A stretch of DNA of 64,000 nucleotides from Kerstersia gyiorum (GCF_004216755.1 NZ_SGWZ01000001.1:496001-560000); one strand, 5' to 3'. Shown: positions 18,235 through 26,569, counted from the first letter of the stretch. Numbers and translations: made by a program. Notes: a model not told the origin generated them from the letters alone.

Positions 18235-18941
18235 TCCGCCAGCCTCCAGGCATTGTGTCCGATGCGGACCAGAACCTGTGTGTCATCACCGGCGCCATTG
18301 TGGTCATCAGCCGACATGCTGTAGCTGCCTTCCGGCGTGGTGACACCTTGCATGGTTTCGAGCGCGTCACGAAGGGCGGAACGGAATGCGGGTGTACCGG
18401 GTTGCGCGTGCGCCAAGGCCTGGGGCACGGCGTGATCCAGCCACAGCATGGCGGTCCAGGCGCTGGCGCCGAATAAAGAGCGTGACCCAGGGCCATGGGC
18501 GGCTTCATAGCGGTTGACGTAATCGACTGCTGTGGCTTTGCTGGAATGGGTGTCTGGCAGTTGCTCTGCAACCAGAACCGGCCCGGCTGTTAACAGCGTT
18601 CCTTCCAGGATCTTGCCTCCAACCCGCAGAAAGTCAGCATTGGCGACCCCCTGGGTTTGGTAAATCTGGCCGCGGTAGTTGCGTGCCGCCAGTTCCAGCT
18701 GAGGGAGGGCGCCAGGCGTGCCCGCACTGAAGATGTAAATCGCGTCTGGCTTGCCTGCTATGAGTTTCAAGGCCTGGGCCGTAAAGCTGGGATCTGTCTG
18801 GTTGTAGCGTTCCACGCCGGTCAGCTGAACGCCATAGTGTGGCGCGGCCTCCGTCAGGGCTTTCAGAAAGCCATCACCATAGCTGGTGGTAATCGCGGCG
18901 GCGCCCAGGCGGGTCTGCTGGTTTGCTTGCATATGCGCCAA
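18231..18941 (-). pseudogene. Liv-type substrate-binding protein, 5' part lost at an IS element
   Basis: The frame encodes about 236 residues of a peripla_BP_6 protein (LGAAAITTSYGDGF, DAIYIFSAGTPGALPQL, FGASAWTAMLWLDHA) but starts abruptly at the edge of the IS element. No signal peptide or N-terminal lobe is present; about 130-150 residues are missing compared with the intact relative at 12991-14184. The missing part is not found on the other side of the IS. The apparent ATG is an internal codon. Confidence 0.85.
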
Positions 18942-18968
18942 TGTAATGACCCAGTGAAAACCTGCTCA
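18942..18968 (+). repeat. IS left inverted repeat
   Basis: TGTAATGACCCAG is identical to the complement of the right end, followed by a second shared block AACCTGCTCA. Confidence 0.85.
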
Positions 18969-18991
18969 GGTCATAATCGAGGAAAGAAGAC

Positions 18992-19306
18992 ATGAGCAAG
19001 ACGATGGAAGAAGACATCAAACGCTGTACGGCCAAGCGTAAAAGCGCGTTGGTATTGGACATCATCCAGGGCAAAACGACGGTTTCAGAAGCGAGCCGAC
19101 AGTACGATCTGTCGCCATCGGAAGTCGAGCAATGGGTCGATGATGCCAAACGGGGCATGGAGAATGCCTTGCGTGCCAATCCTTTGGATATCAAGGAACA
19201 GTACGAGCGCCAGCTAAAGGATCTGCAGGAAGCGTACGGCGAAGCGATGCTGGAGCTGCGTGCCCGAAAAAAGCTTCAAGCCCTGCTGGACGAGGAAGGG
19301 AAATGA
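18992..19306 (+). CDS. IS3-family transposase OrfA (104 aa)
   Basis: This is a small helix-turn-helix protein (ALVLDIIQGKTTVSEASRQY, LSPSEVEQWVDDAKRG) with a C-terminal leucine-rich helix, as in the OrfA of IS3-type elements. The frame is intact. It overlaps the start of orfB by 4 nt (ATGA at 19303). Without a working OrfB it cannot move the element on its own. Confidence 0.85.
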   Translation: MSKTMEEDIKRCTAKRKSALVLDIIQGKTTVSEASRQYDLSPSEVEQWVDDAKRGMENALRANPLDIKEQYERQLKDLQEAYGEAMLELRARKKLQALLDEEGK

Positions 19307-19995
19307 TCCTTCGCGTGCAGCAGGGCCTGGCTGCTGAGGGTTTCGAGGTGTCGGTGTCGAAGCTCTGCCGCTGGTTTGGTGTGCCGCGTCGAACGGTGAT
19401 GACCGACCGGTGAAGTCGGCGCCGAAGGTCGATTCAAAGTATGTCGAACCGATCAAAGCGATGATCGAGGAGTCGCCGTCGTTTGGGTACCGGACGGTGG
19501 CCTGGCTGCTGGGATTCAACAAGAACACCGTCCAGCGCATCTTCCAGATCAAGGGCTGGCAGGTGAGGTGCGCAAGCGTCCGATTGGCTTCAGGCCACGG
19601 ATCCAGGCATTACCTTCAGCGGCAAGGCCTGCACGGCGGGCAGTGCCCTGGAACACGCCTTGATCGCCCGGTTCGGTACGCTGGGACGAGTGCCGGTGCC
19701 GTTCCTGCTTCGGTCAGATAACGGGCTCGTTTTTACGTCTCGTGACTACACCGCGTTGGTGCGCAGCTATGGCCTGCGCCAGGAGTTCATCACGCCACAC
19801 TGCCCACAGCAAAATGGCATGGTCGAACGCGTGATCCGCACACTGAAAGAGCAATGTGCACATCGCCACCGCTTCGAAACCCTGCAGCATGCCAGCCGCG
19901 TGATTGGTGACTGGATACGCTTTTATAACCATCAACGGCCCCACCAGGCACTGAAGATGAAAACCCCGGCTCAAGCCTACGCTTTAGCCGCATAA
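19303..19995 (+). pseudogene. IS3-family transposase OrfB, frameshifted and internally deleted
   Basis: The reading frame begins at 19303 (LRVQQGLAAEGFEVSVSKLC) and hits a stop at 19411-19413 after a small indel. It resumes as SPSFGYRTVAWLLGFNKNTV, shifts again near 19566, and continues as LLRSDNGLVFTSRDYTAL and PQQNGMVERVIRTLKEQ to 19995. The second Asp and the Glu of the DDE triad remain. The segment that should carry the first Asp is missing, so the transposase is dead. Confidence 0.88.
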
Positions 19996-19996
19996 G

Positions 19997-20023
19997 TTGA
20001 GCAGGTTCTGCTGGGTCATTACA
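19997..20023 (-). repeat. IS right inverted repeat
   Basis: It ends in CTGGGTCATTACA, the exact complement of the first 13 bases of the left end. TGAGCAGGTT forms the inner block. Confidence 0.85.
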
Positions 20024-20025
20024 CT

Positions 20026-20112
20026 GGTGAGTTCGGGGCCGGTTCAGGCGAAGGTTCTCAGGGCGAGATACCTATATTAGATAAAAATGGTTCCGATAAT
20101 GAAACGCATTAA
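20026..20112 (+). pseudogene. Possible C-terminal remnant of a gene cut by the IS (28 codons)
   Basis: Directly outside the right IS end a Gly/Ser/Glu-rich frame (GEFGAGSGEGSQGE, then DKNGSDNETH) runs to a TAA at 20110-20112. It looks like a hydrophilic protein tail rather than intergenic sequence. It is not the missing part of the binding protein. It may be chance. Confidence 0.25.
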
Positions 20113-20435
20113 GATAATGGCGCGGTTTGCAGGACGCGGATGGGGCCAGGGGGGACCGAAACGATGTTTGACCGCGTCATAGGCCTGCCATGGCGCACGG
20201 ATGGTCTTTCTATCCGGGGAGGGGCGGGCGGGGCGCAAGTGTGCCTTGGGCACGCTTGTGCCGCATCACGTCATGCTAGTGCGGAATGAGGCTGAATCGG
20301 GCAGCGGCGTGCCAGAGCAGCCAGGAGATTGGCGGGACACGTGCCTGGGCACGCGCAAGGCCATGCGGGAAGGCGGGCAGGCCTGGCCGGTTTATTTGAT
20401 GGGTCAGTGTGGGGTCTTGACGGCGGAAGGCGGTT
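20113..20435. other. Gene-poor spacer
   Basis: No convincing gene is seen in these 323 nt. The only longer frame (from 20201, plus strand) has no recognisable domain, and its composition looks like read-through of GC-rich sequence. No hairpin terminator with a T run is visible. Confidence 0.4.
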
Positions 20436-20624
20436 TCAGCGCTGGCGCGTTTGCCGGCGCAACTGCTCGGCAGAGACTTTGACCAGTTTGCCGTGTTCCA
20501 CCAGAACAATGGCGGTATTGGTTTGTATGGCGAGTTGCCTGGCGGCTTCGGCCGCACGTTGCAAGGCAGCCATGGATGCCCGCAAGTCCGGGTTCTTGGC
20601 GGTCGAGATGTCTGCGTGGCTCAT
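20436..20624 (-). CDS. Small protein coupled to the zeta-like kinase, possible antitoxin partner (62 aa)
   Basis: The start at 20624 overlaps the kinase stop in an ATGA and has GGGGAG 6 nt upstream, so it is a real coupled gene. The protein begins MSHADISTAKNPDLRASMAA and has a central amphipathic helix (LQRAAEAARQLAIQTNTA) followed by a short beta/helix tail. No domain is recognised. The tight pairing with a zeta-type kinase suggests a toxin-antitoxin or kinase-regulator pair. That role is inferred from context only. Confidence 0.7.
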   Translation of the reverse strand: MSHADISTAKNPDLRASMAALQRAAEAARQLAIQTNTAIVLVEHGKLVKVSAEQLRRQTRQR

Positions 20625-21145
20625 GAATTTTCTCCCCATTCCAATAATATAGGATGGCTACCGGAATTATCATACAGCGCCCAGTCATCGACTTGCTGGC
20701 GATAGTGCTGGATAAAGTTTTTCATGCCAGCAATAAAGCGTCTGCGAATGACGGGTTCAGGAATATGGTGGCCGCCTTGCCTGACTCTTTCTGCCACACG
20801 GGCGACTGCTGTGTCGGCATCGGACAGACTGAGAAAATACAGGCTGACGCGGTAGCCCAGCGTTTGCCAGCGTCGGATGTGGCGCAGATAACCATGGCCC
20901 GATAGTGTCGTTTCCAGCGCGAAGCTGGCGCCATCGGCGACGGATTGCTTCACTTCTTCGAGCATGAGACGGCCTGCCTTGATGGCAGCGGCTTCTGGTT
21001 CAAAGGGTGAGAGCCCCGCAGCGATAAGATCCGCGTTGATGAAGCGCAACACCCCGGCTTCGGCAGGCAGGAAAGAACGGGCGAAGGTCGTTTTACCTGC
21101 CCCATTTGGGCCAGCGATGATGATGATCTTTTTCCCGTTGTTCAC
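20621..21145 (-). CDS. Zeta-toxin-like P-loop kinase (174 aa)
   Basis: The GTG start at 21145 has AGAGGA upstream; a longer in-frame ATG lies at 21280. Walker A is IIAGPNGAGKTTFARSFLP, followed by FINADLIAAGLSPFEPE. ASFALETTLSGHGYLRHI and FLSLSDADTAVARVAERVRQ-GGHHIPE are the zeta/PezT family landmarks. These kinases phosphorylate UDP-GlcNAc-type sugars when acting as toxins, but many chromosomal relatives have no known substrate. The C-terminus is GSHPILLEWGENS. It lies upstream of the 62-aa partner, the reverse of epsilon-zeta order. Confidence 0.8.
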   Translation of the reverse strand: MNNGKKIIIIAGPNGAGKTTFARSFLPAEAGVLRFINADLIAAGLSPFEPEAAAIKAGRLMLEEVKQSVADGASFALETTLSGHGYLRHIRRWQTLGYRVSLYFLSLSDADTAVARVAERVRQGGHHIPEPVIRRRFIAGMKNFIQHYRQQVDDWALYDNSGSHPILLEWGENS

Positions 21146-21384
21146 GCAGTCCTCTTGATACGAATGCGCGCCCTGCTGTTTTTGCAGGATCTGCATGGAC
21201 GCGCGCCATGCGGCGCGGAGCCTGCGCGCGGCAAGCATATTGTTGCTGTGGCGTGTGCCGCGGGCCTGCCTGATAAGCACTGCCTCAGCGTGCCGATATT
21301 AGGCTGTTCCTGCATTCACGGATAGGGCCACAGGCCCCAGGCGGCGCGATGGCCGCCCGAGGGCCTGATGGGTACCGTATCTAT

Positions 21385-22401
21385 CTATGCGCGTTGCAGC
21401 AAGCGCGCGGCATCCAGCGCGAAGTACGTCAGCACGCCATCGGCCCCGGCGCGTTTGAAACCGAGCAGGGATTCCATGACGACTTTGTCGTGGTCTAACC
21501 AGCCGTTCTGGGCGGCGGCTTTGATCATGGCGTATTCACCGCTGACCTGATAGGCGAAGGTGGGGACGCGGAAGGCGTCCTTGACGCGGCGCAAGACGTC
21601 CAGGTAAGGCATGCCGGGCTTGACCATGACCATGTCCGCGCCTTCGCGCAGGTCGGCGGCGACTTCGCGCAGGGCTTCGTCGATGTTGCCTGGGTCCATC
21701 TGGTAGGTTTTTTTGTCGGATTTGCCGAGGTTTCCGGCCGAGCCGACGGCGTCGCGGAAGGGCCCATAGAAGGCGCTGGCGAATTTGGCCGAGTAGGCCA
21801 TGATGCGGGTGTTGATGTGGCCAGTGTCTTCCAGCGCCTGGCGGATGTTGCCTATGCGGCCGTCCATCATGTCGCTGGGGGCAACAATGTCCACGCCGGC
21901 ATGAGCCTGGGTGAGGGCCTGGCGCGTGAGCATTTCGACGGTGGGGTCATTGAGGATGTGGCCCTGTTCGTCGATCAGGCCGTCCTGGCCGTGGCTGGTG
22001 TAAGGGTCCAGGGCAACGTCGGTCAGGATGCCCAGCTCCGGGAAGCGTTGTTTGAGCGCACGGACGACACGCGGCACCAGGCCGTCAGGGTTGGCAGCTT
22101 CCACGCCGTCAGGGGTTTTCAGCGCCGGGTCGATGACGGGAAAGAGCGACAGGACGGGAATGCCGAGTTTGACGCATTCTTCGGCCGTGCGCAGCAGGCT
22201 GTCGAGCGTATGGCGGACGACGCCGGGCATGGAGGGCACGGGTTCGTCCGGGCCAGTGCCGTCGGCCACGAAGACGGGATAGATCAGGTCATCGACACTC
22301 AGGCTGTGTTCACGGACCAGGCGGCGGGAGAAGTCATCGCGGCGCAGGCGGCGCGGGCGGGACAGGGGAAAGTCGGCGGTGTAGGAGGGGGTGTGCGTCA
22401 T
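21385..22401 (-). CDS. hemB: Porphobilinogen synthase (delta-aminolevulinate dehydratase) (338 aa)
   Basis: The enzyme condenses two 5-aminolevulinate molecules to porphobilinogen in haem synthesis. The start at 22401 has GGAG upstream. Active-site lysines lie in YSAKFASAFYGPFRDA and VMVKPGMPYLDV. The metal region reads DVALDPYTSHGQDGLID, with Asp/Ala where zinc enzymes have cysteines, so this is the Zn-independent, Mg-responsive type. The length is usual for the family. Confidence 0.95.
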   Translation of the reverse strand: MTHTPSYTADFPLSRPRRLRRDDFSRRLVREHSLSVDDLIYPVFVADGTGPDEPVPSMPGVVRHTLDSLLRTAEECVKLGIPVLSLFPVIDPALKTPDGVEAANPDGLVPRVVRALKQRFPELGILTDVALDPYTSHGQDGLIDEQGHILNDPTVEMLTRQALTQAHAGVDIVAPSDMMDGRIGNIRQALEDTGHINTRIMAYSAKFASAFYGPFRDAVGSAGNLGKSDKKTYQMDPGNIDEALREVAADLREGADMVMVKPGMPYLDVLRRVKDAFRVPTFAYQVSGEYAMIKAAAQNGWLDHDKVVMESLLGFKRAGADGVLTYFALDAARLLQRA

Positions 22402-22536
22402 GGCGGGCTCCAGGTGAGACCATGGGTTCATGGTGGCAGGCTGGGGCACCGGAGAAGCACGGCGGCGGCAGCCTGTGCGGTGTGAGGCAGCCGGTGCGCG
22501 GAAACGATGATCGCACCGGCGGGTAAATAGCCGTGT

Positions 22537-23160
22537 TCAGGGCACGAAGGTCGGGGAAATCCAGTTCTGGATCAGCAGCGTCGCTTCTTCCAGGCCGATG
22601 CGTTCGGGGGCGGAAAACGGCACCGTGTGCAGGGCGCCGATGTCGGCCAGATCCTTGCGCGCGGCATAGACGGCCTTGATGCGCTGGCCATAGGGCAGTT
22701 TGTCAGCCTTGGTGAGCAGTGCCAGTACCGGCCGGCCAGTCGGGGCGATCCAGTTCACCAGACGCCGGTCCAGTTCGGTGACGCCGCGGCGGATGTCTAT
22801 CAGCATTACGACGCCCGCCAGCGATGTGCGGGTGTGCAGGTAGCCGCCCAGGACATCGGCCCACTCCTCGCGGGATTTCTTGTCAACGGCGGCATAGCCA
22901 TAACCCGGCAGGTCAACCAGATAACCCAGCTGGGCGCCGGGTTCCAGCGGGTCGGGGATGCCGAACAGATTGATGAGCCGCGTGCGGCCGGGCGTTTTAC
23001 TGGAAAAGGCCAGGCGGCGCTGATTGGTCAGCACATTGATGGAAGACGATTTGCCGGAGTTCGAGCGGCCCACGAAACAGACCTCGGGTGGGCCGGGCGG
23101 CGGGAGCTGGTCCAGCCGGGCGGCGGAAACCGTAAAGGCGGCACGATGCAATAGGGACAC
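22537..23160 (-). CDS. engB: Ribosome-biogenesis GTPase EngB/YsxC (207 aa)
   Basis: This is a GTPase for late large-subunit assembly. G1 is GRSNSGKSSSINVL, G3 is DLPGYGYA and G4 is TKADK. A GTG start at 23160 (SLLHRAAFTVSAARLDQLPP) gives the usual length of about 205 aa. The frame is open further upstream to 23277, but that extension would run into the end of the neighbouring nuclease gene and has no family match. Confidence 0.92.
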   Translation of the reverse strand: MSLLHRAAFTVSAARLDQLPPPGPPEVCFVGRSNSGKSSSINVLTNQRRLAFSSKTPGRTRLINLFGIPDPLEPGAQLGYLVDLPGYGYAAVDKKSREEWADVLGGYLHTRTSLAGVVMLIDIRRGVTELDRRLVNWIAPTGRPVLALLTKADKLPYGQRIKAVYAARKDLADIGALHTVPFSAPERIGLEEATLLIQNWISPTFVP

Positions 23161-23219
23161 GGGAAAGCCTGGAAAAAGGGATAGTGCGTATTGTAGTCTG
23201 GCCAGCGCCTGCCGCCGGA

Positions 23220-24311
23220 TCAGTCGAAGACTTCCTCCAGGGTTTGGGCATCCAGCAAGCGTTCGGACCATCGGCACAGCAATGGGATCGGTGCTTGGCC
23301 CAGCTTTGCCACCACGTCCGGCGGCAAGGTTCCGAATTTTCGTTGAAGAAGCCGTTGCAGGATGGCGACGCTTCCTTCGGTCAGGCCTTCGGTGCGGCCC
23401 TCAATCCTGCCTTCGGTGTGGCCCTCAATCCTGCCTTCGGCTCGGCCCTCAATCCTTCCTTCGTTTCGGCCCAATGTTCGCCCTTCCAGCCGACCTTCTC
23501 GTCGGCCTCGTCGTATGCCCAGCCGGTGGGCTTTCAGTTCCTCGTATTCTTTCCAGGTATAGCGTTTGGTACGCAGCAGGGTGTTCAATTCCATCAGATC
23601 CTCGAATGGGGGTATCGCTTGATCCGGCAGGTTGCGGGGCAGTAGCACGTGCTGTAGCCAGGCCAGGATGGCGCGGCGGGCTTCCTGGTACTGGGGGGCC
23701 TGCATCAATCGACCTAGCCGGTCGATGATGCGGGTGGTGTCATGCAAGCCATGGTTGTGCTCCAGCCGGAAGATCAGGCGGGCCAGGCTATCAGTGGGTA
23801 GTAATTGATTATGCGCTTGGGTACGGGCGTCTATCAACAGGTAGCGCTGGCGCGGCTGATAGGGGGTCAGGGGTGGCGGCACCGGGTCGATGAGCTCGGC
23901 CAGGTCGCGGCGCGCATGCCAGGGACGCACACCAGTGTGTATGACCAGCGGCACTACGGCGGGCAGGGTTTGCCGGGCCTTGAGGGGGGTTCTGGCCAGC
24001 AGGTCTTCATACAACAGGCTGCGGTAGGTCGTCAGCCGCAAGGCCATGGCGTGGTCGGTGCGCGACTGGAATTCGAGCATGAGTACCAGGAACAGCTCAT
24101 GCCGGTCTTTGCGCGGAATACGCCAGATCATGTCACCATGGCGGCGCTGCAGGGTGTTGCTGATGAGTTCGCTGCGCACCGGTGTCATGTGTTCCAGGGC
24201 CAGGATATCAGTCCAGCCCCCATCCAGCGCCGGGACGATATCGCGCAGCAGGCTGCTGACGATGCAGGGTTGGCTGAACAGTAGTTTGTAGCCGTGGTCG
24301 GAGAGGGCCAT
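23220..24311 (-). CDS. Rpn-family recombination-promoting nuclease / putative transposase (363 aa)
   Basis: The N-terminal two thirds match the Rpn/DUF4351-type PD-(D/E)xK proteins (SDHGYKLLFSQPCIVSSLL, ELFLVLMLEFQSRTDHAMA with the catalytic E-x-Q, ALRLTTYRSLLYEDLL). The C-terminal third has a run of GRIEG/GRTEG repeats encoded by 24-bp tandem repeats, then a helical tail (ILQRLLQRKFGTLPPDV). Such proteins are linked to RecA-independent recombination. The gene lies directly upstream of engB and is probably an accessory insertion. Confidence 0.85.
   Translation of the reverse strand: MALSDHGYKLLFSQPCIVSSLLRDIVPALDGGWTDILALEHMTPVRSELISNTLQRRHGDMIWRIPRKDRHELFLVLMLEFQSRTDHAMALRLTTYRSLLYEDLLARTPLKARQTLPAVVPLVIHTGVRPWHARRDLAELIDPVPPPLTPYQPRQRYLLIDARTQAHNQLLPTDSLARLIFRLEHNHGLHDTTRIIDRLGRLMQAPQYQEARRAILAWLQHVLLPRNLPDQAIPPFEDLMELNTLLRTKRYTWKEYEELKAHRLGIRRGRREGRLEGRTLGRNEGRIEGRAEGRIEGHTEGRIEGRTEGLTEGSVAILQRLLQRKFGTLPPDVVAKLGQAPIPLLCRWSERLLDAQTLEEVFD
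23396..23467. repeat. 24-bp tandem repeat, three units, inside the Rpn gene
   Basis: The unit GGCCCTCAATCCTGCCTTCG plus four variable bases occurs at 23396, 23420 and 23444, the last copy diverged. It encodes the eight-residue motif EGRIEGRx in the nuclease tail. Unit number can vary by slippage. Confidence 0.85.
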
Positions 24312-24467
24312 GTGGGTGTCCCGTGAACAGGGATGCCCACCATAGCCGGGGCGGCGCGGCTGGCGTTGCCGTTGTGAAAGGGTTCGTCCAGGGCGGGTTC
24401 TGCGCCTTGCCAGGCTGGTTTTGCCTGGCTGCCGTCGCTAGTTTGTGCCGCCGGATAGCCGGCAGCG

Positions 24468-26012
24468 CTAGTACAGTTCCCGGTGCAGTCTGCCCGTGCG
24501 TCCCAGCAGTTGCCAGCCGGTTTCGTTTTCGCCCAGGCCGGGCAGTCCTTCCATGATGCTGTCCACCGCACCGGCGACGGCCTGTTCCAGGTGCCGCTTG
24601 TTGCCGCACAGGTACAGATGGGCGCCCTGGGCCAGCATGTTGCGCAGGTAGCCGCTCTGGTCGGCCATGGCATGCTGGACATAGTATTTGGCGCCGCCAT
24701 CGCGTGAAAAGGCGGTATAGAGGTCGGACAGCGTGCCGTCATCGAGCATGGCGCGCAGTTCCTGGCGATACAGGAAATCCTTGTCGCTGCATTTTTCGCC
24801 GAAGATCAGGCAAGTGTCGCGCCGCTTGCCACTGGTACGTATGTCACGCAGCAGGCCCATCAGGGGCGCGATGCCGGTGCCGGTGCCAACCAGAATCAGT
24901 GGAATGCTGGTATCGCGCGGCAGGTGGAAGCCAGGGTTGGCGCGGCAGAAGACACGTATCGGATCGTCGCTGCGCAGCAGCCAGTTGGTGGCGCAGCCAC
25001 GGTGTGTCCTGCCATTGCGTTCATGGATGACTTCCCGGATGCAAAGATCGACATGATCGCCACCCGCGGAAGCAATGGAATAGGCGCGCGGCAGGCAGGC
25101 CGGCAGGGCGCAGTTCAGCAGGGCTGCCAGCGGCACAGTCTGCGGGGTGCAGAAATCCTGCAGCAGATCGAGCAGGTCGGCGCCCCAGAGATAGCTTTCG
25201 AGTTCCTTGCGCTGGCTGATTTTCAGCAGGTCCTTCAACTGTTCATTGCCCGACAGCCGGGCCAGTTCGCGCAGCAGGCCTTTGCCGAGCTGGCGCAATT
25301 CCTTGCCTGCCAGCGCCTCTGCCGCCTCAGGTGTTCCATACCAATCCGCCAGGCCTTGCAACAGTGCCGGGTCATTCTCCGGCATGACATAAAGATTGTC
25401 GCCCGCGCGGTAAACCATGCCGCTGCCGGTGATGTCCAGGCGGATATGCCAGGCGCCGGGCAGGCTTTGGTTGAGCTGGCGGCGTTCGATGATACTGGCG
25501 GGAAATGCGGTGTTTGCGCCGTAGGCAGTCACTTGCAGCCGCAGTGCCTGGCCGGCCTGCGCGTTGCCTGCCAGCACTTGCTGCAGCACCGGTGTCCAGC
25601 GTTCGAAGAAGTCTTCGTAGCAGGCGTCGGCATCCACGCGCGGAATGCTGGCGTGCGCGCCACGTTCGCTCAGTGCCTGATCCAGCGTTTTGGTGAAGCC
25701 GCAGAAATTCGGGTAGGCGGTGTCGCCCAGTCCGAAAATCACGTAGTTCAGGCCATCCAGGCGCTCGGCCTGCTGTACCTGGGCCAGGAAGGTTTCGGCG
25801 TTGCCTGGCGGGTCGCCATCACCGAAAGAGCTGGAAATGACTGCCAGCAGGGTGCCGGCAGGGAGACGGGTGGGCTCGATGTCGTTGAGCGCCCGAACCT
25901 CAGGCGCATAGGCCTGCAGCGCGGGCAGGTCGCCCAGGCGCCGGGCCAGGGTACGGGCATTGCCGGATTCCGAGCCGTAGCCGATCAGCAGATGTTCGAT
26001 GATGGCGGGCAT
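24468..26012 (-). CDS. Diflavin reductase, CysJ / cytochrome P450 reductase-like (514 aa)
   Basis: This NADPH-dependent FAD/FMN reductase passes electrons singly to a partner protein. The N-terminal flavodoxin domain (about 1-150) has IGYGSESGNARTLARRLG, SSSFGDGDPPGNAETF and FGLGDTAYPNFCGF. The FAD domain has RAYSIASAGGDHVDL. The NADPH domain has LVGTGTGIAPLMGLLRDI, LIFGEKCSDKDFLY and YLCGNKRHLEQAV. No cysI or sulfite-reductase haemoprotein gene is next to it. It follows the PAS gene by 5 nt, and both lie downstream of two NsrR-like sites, so a nitrosative-stress role is plausible. Confidence 0.88.
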   Translation of the reverse strand: MPAIIEHLLIGYGSESGNARTLARRLGDLPALQAYAPEVRALNDIEPTRLPAGTLLAVISSSFGDGDPPGNAETFLAQVQQAERLDGLNYVIFGLGDTAYPNFCGFTKTLDQALSERGAHASIPRVDADACYEDFFERWTPVLQQVLAGNAQAGQALRLQVTAYGANTAFPASIIERRQLNQSLPGAWHIRLDITGSGMVYRAGDNLYVMPENDPALLQGLADWYGTPEAAEALAGKELRQLGKGLLRELARLSGNEQLKDLLKISQRKELESYLWGADLLDLLQDFCTPQTVPLAALLNCALPACLPRAYSIASAGGDHVDLCIREVIHERNGRTHRGCATNWLLRSDDPIRVFCRANPGFHLPRDTSIPLILVGTGTGIAPLMGLLRDIRTSGKRRDTCLIFGEKCSDKDFLYRQELRAMLDDGTLSDLYTAFSRDGGAKYYVQHAMADQSGYLRNMLAQGAHLYLCGNKRHLEQAVAGAVDSIMEGLPGLGENETGWQLLGRTGRLHRELY

Positions 26013-26017
26013 GATGC

Positions 26018-26443
26018 TTACTTGTCGTAGTACTCGTCGAATTGTTCCTTGGAGAATTCTACCGACTCGAAATCCTGCATCAGGTCGTTGATGACGCGGC
26101 GGATGCTGATGTAGGAATTGATATTGCCTTGTTCGTCATACAGGGGTTGTACGGTGGTGTCCACAACATAGACGCCGCCGCCCTTGCCGACGTTGGGGAT
26201 GATGCCGGTCCAGATCTTGCCGGCCTTGATGGTGTCCCACATGTCCTTGTAGACGGCCTTGGGGACGGCAGGATGGCGCACCAGGCTGTGCGGCTGGCCG
26301 ATCAGTTCCTCGCGGGCATAGCCCGTCAGCTTGCAGAACAGGTCATTGGCGTAGGTAATGTTGCCTTGCAGGTCAGTGGTGGAAATGACGGCTACGTTTT
26401 CCAGGGCGGCCAGCAGTTTGGAAGAATCGAGGGTTTGGCTCAT
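26018..26443 (-). CDS. Aer-type PAS sensor protein, single domain (141 aa)
   Basis: The start at 26443 (AAGGAA upstream) leaves a single PAS domain, with no output domain. Motifs GNITYANDLFCKLTGYAREE, HPAVPKAVYKDMWDTIKAG and WTGIIPNVGKGGGVYVVDTT are those of the FAD-binding PAS of Aer and related redox sensors. A short acidic/aromatic tail follows (FSKEQFDEYYDK). It is co-directional with the diflavin reductase and could be its redox partner or a sensor; which is not known. Confidence 0.85.
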   Translation of the reverse strand: MSQTLDSSKLLAALENVAVISTTDLQGNITYANDLFCKLTGYAREELIGQPHSLVRHPAVPKAVYKDMWDTIKAGKIWTGIIPNVGKGGGVYVVDTTVQPLYDEQGNINSYISIRRVINDLMQDFESVEFSKEQFDEYYDK

Positions 26444-26546
26444 GGTAGTTCCTTGCTTGGGGTGGGTGACGGCTGCCACGCCAGGACGGGGTTCAAACCC
26501 GCACCGCCGCGGCCGGTGAAAATATCTTTCGGGCACGCTGCATCAT

Positions 26547-26569
26547 AAGATGCATTTTCTATATATCTT
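26547..26569. promoter_or_regulatory. NsrR-like operator A
   Basis: The 23-mer begins AAGATGCATTT and ends ATATCTT. By eye it matches 18 of 22 defined positions of the NsrR consensus AAGATGCATTT-N-AAATGCATCTT. It overlaps the probable -10 (26567-26572) of the PAS/diflavin promoter. Confidence 0.65.

Larger units (their letters stand above)
18942..20023. mobile_element. Decayed IS3-family insertion sequence (1082 bp)
   Basis: The ends are inverted repeats: TGTAATGACCCAG at 18942-18954 and its complement at 20011-20023, with further matching AACCTGCTCA inside each end. It carries an intact orfA and a broken orfB. No target-site duplication is visible (CAA outside the left end, CTG outside the right), suggesting a deletion or recombination next to the element after insertion. 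Confidence 0.88.

Noticed and set aside
18935..20030. Target-site duplication flanking the IS
   Set aside because: The bases outside the two inverted repeats differ (CAA versus CTG), so no duplication can be claimed.
20201..20482. 93-aa plus-strand frame near the IS
   Set aside because: No ribosome-binding site or domain, and it overlaps the better supported 62-aa gene on the other strand.
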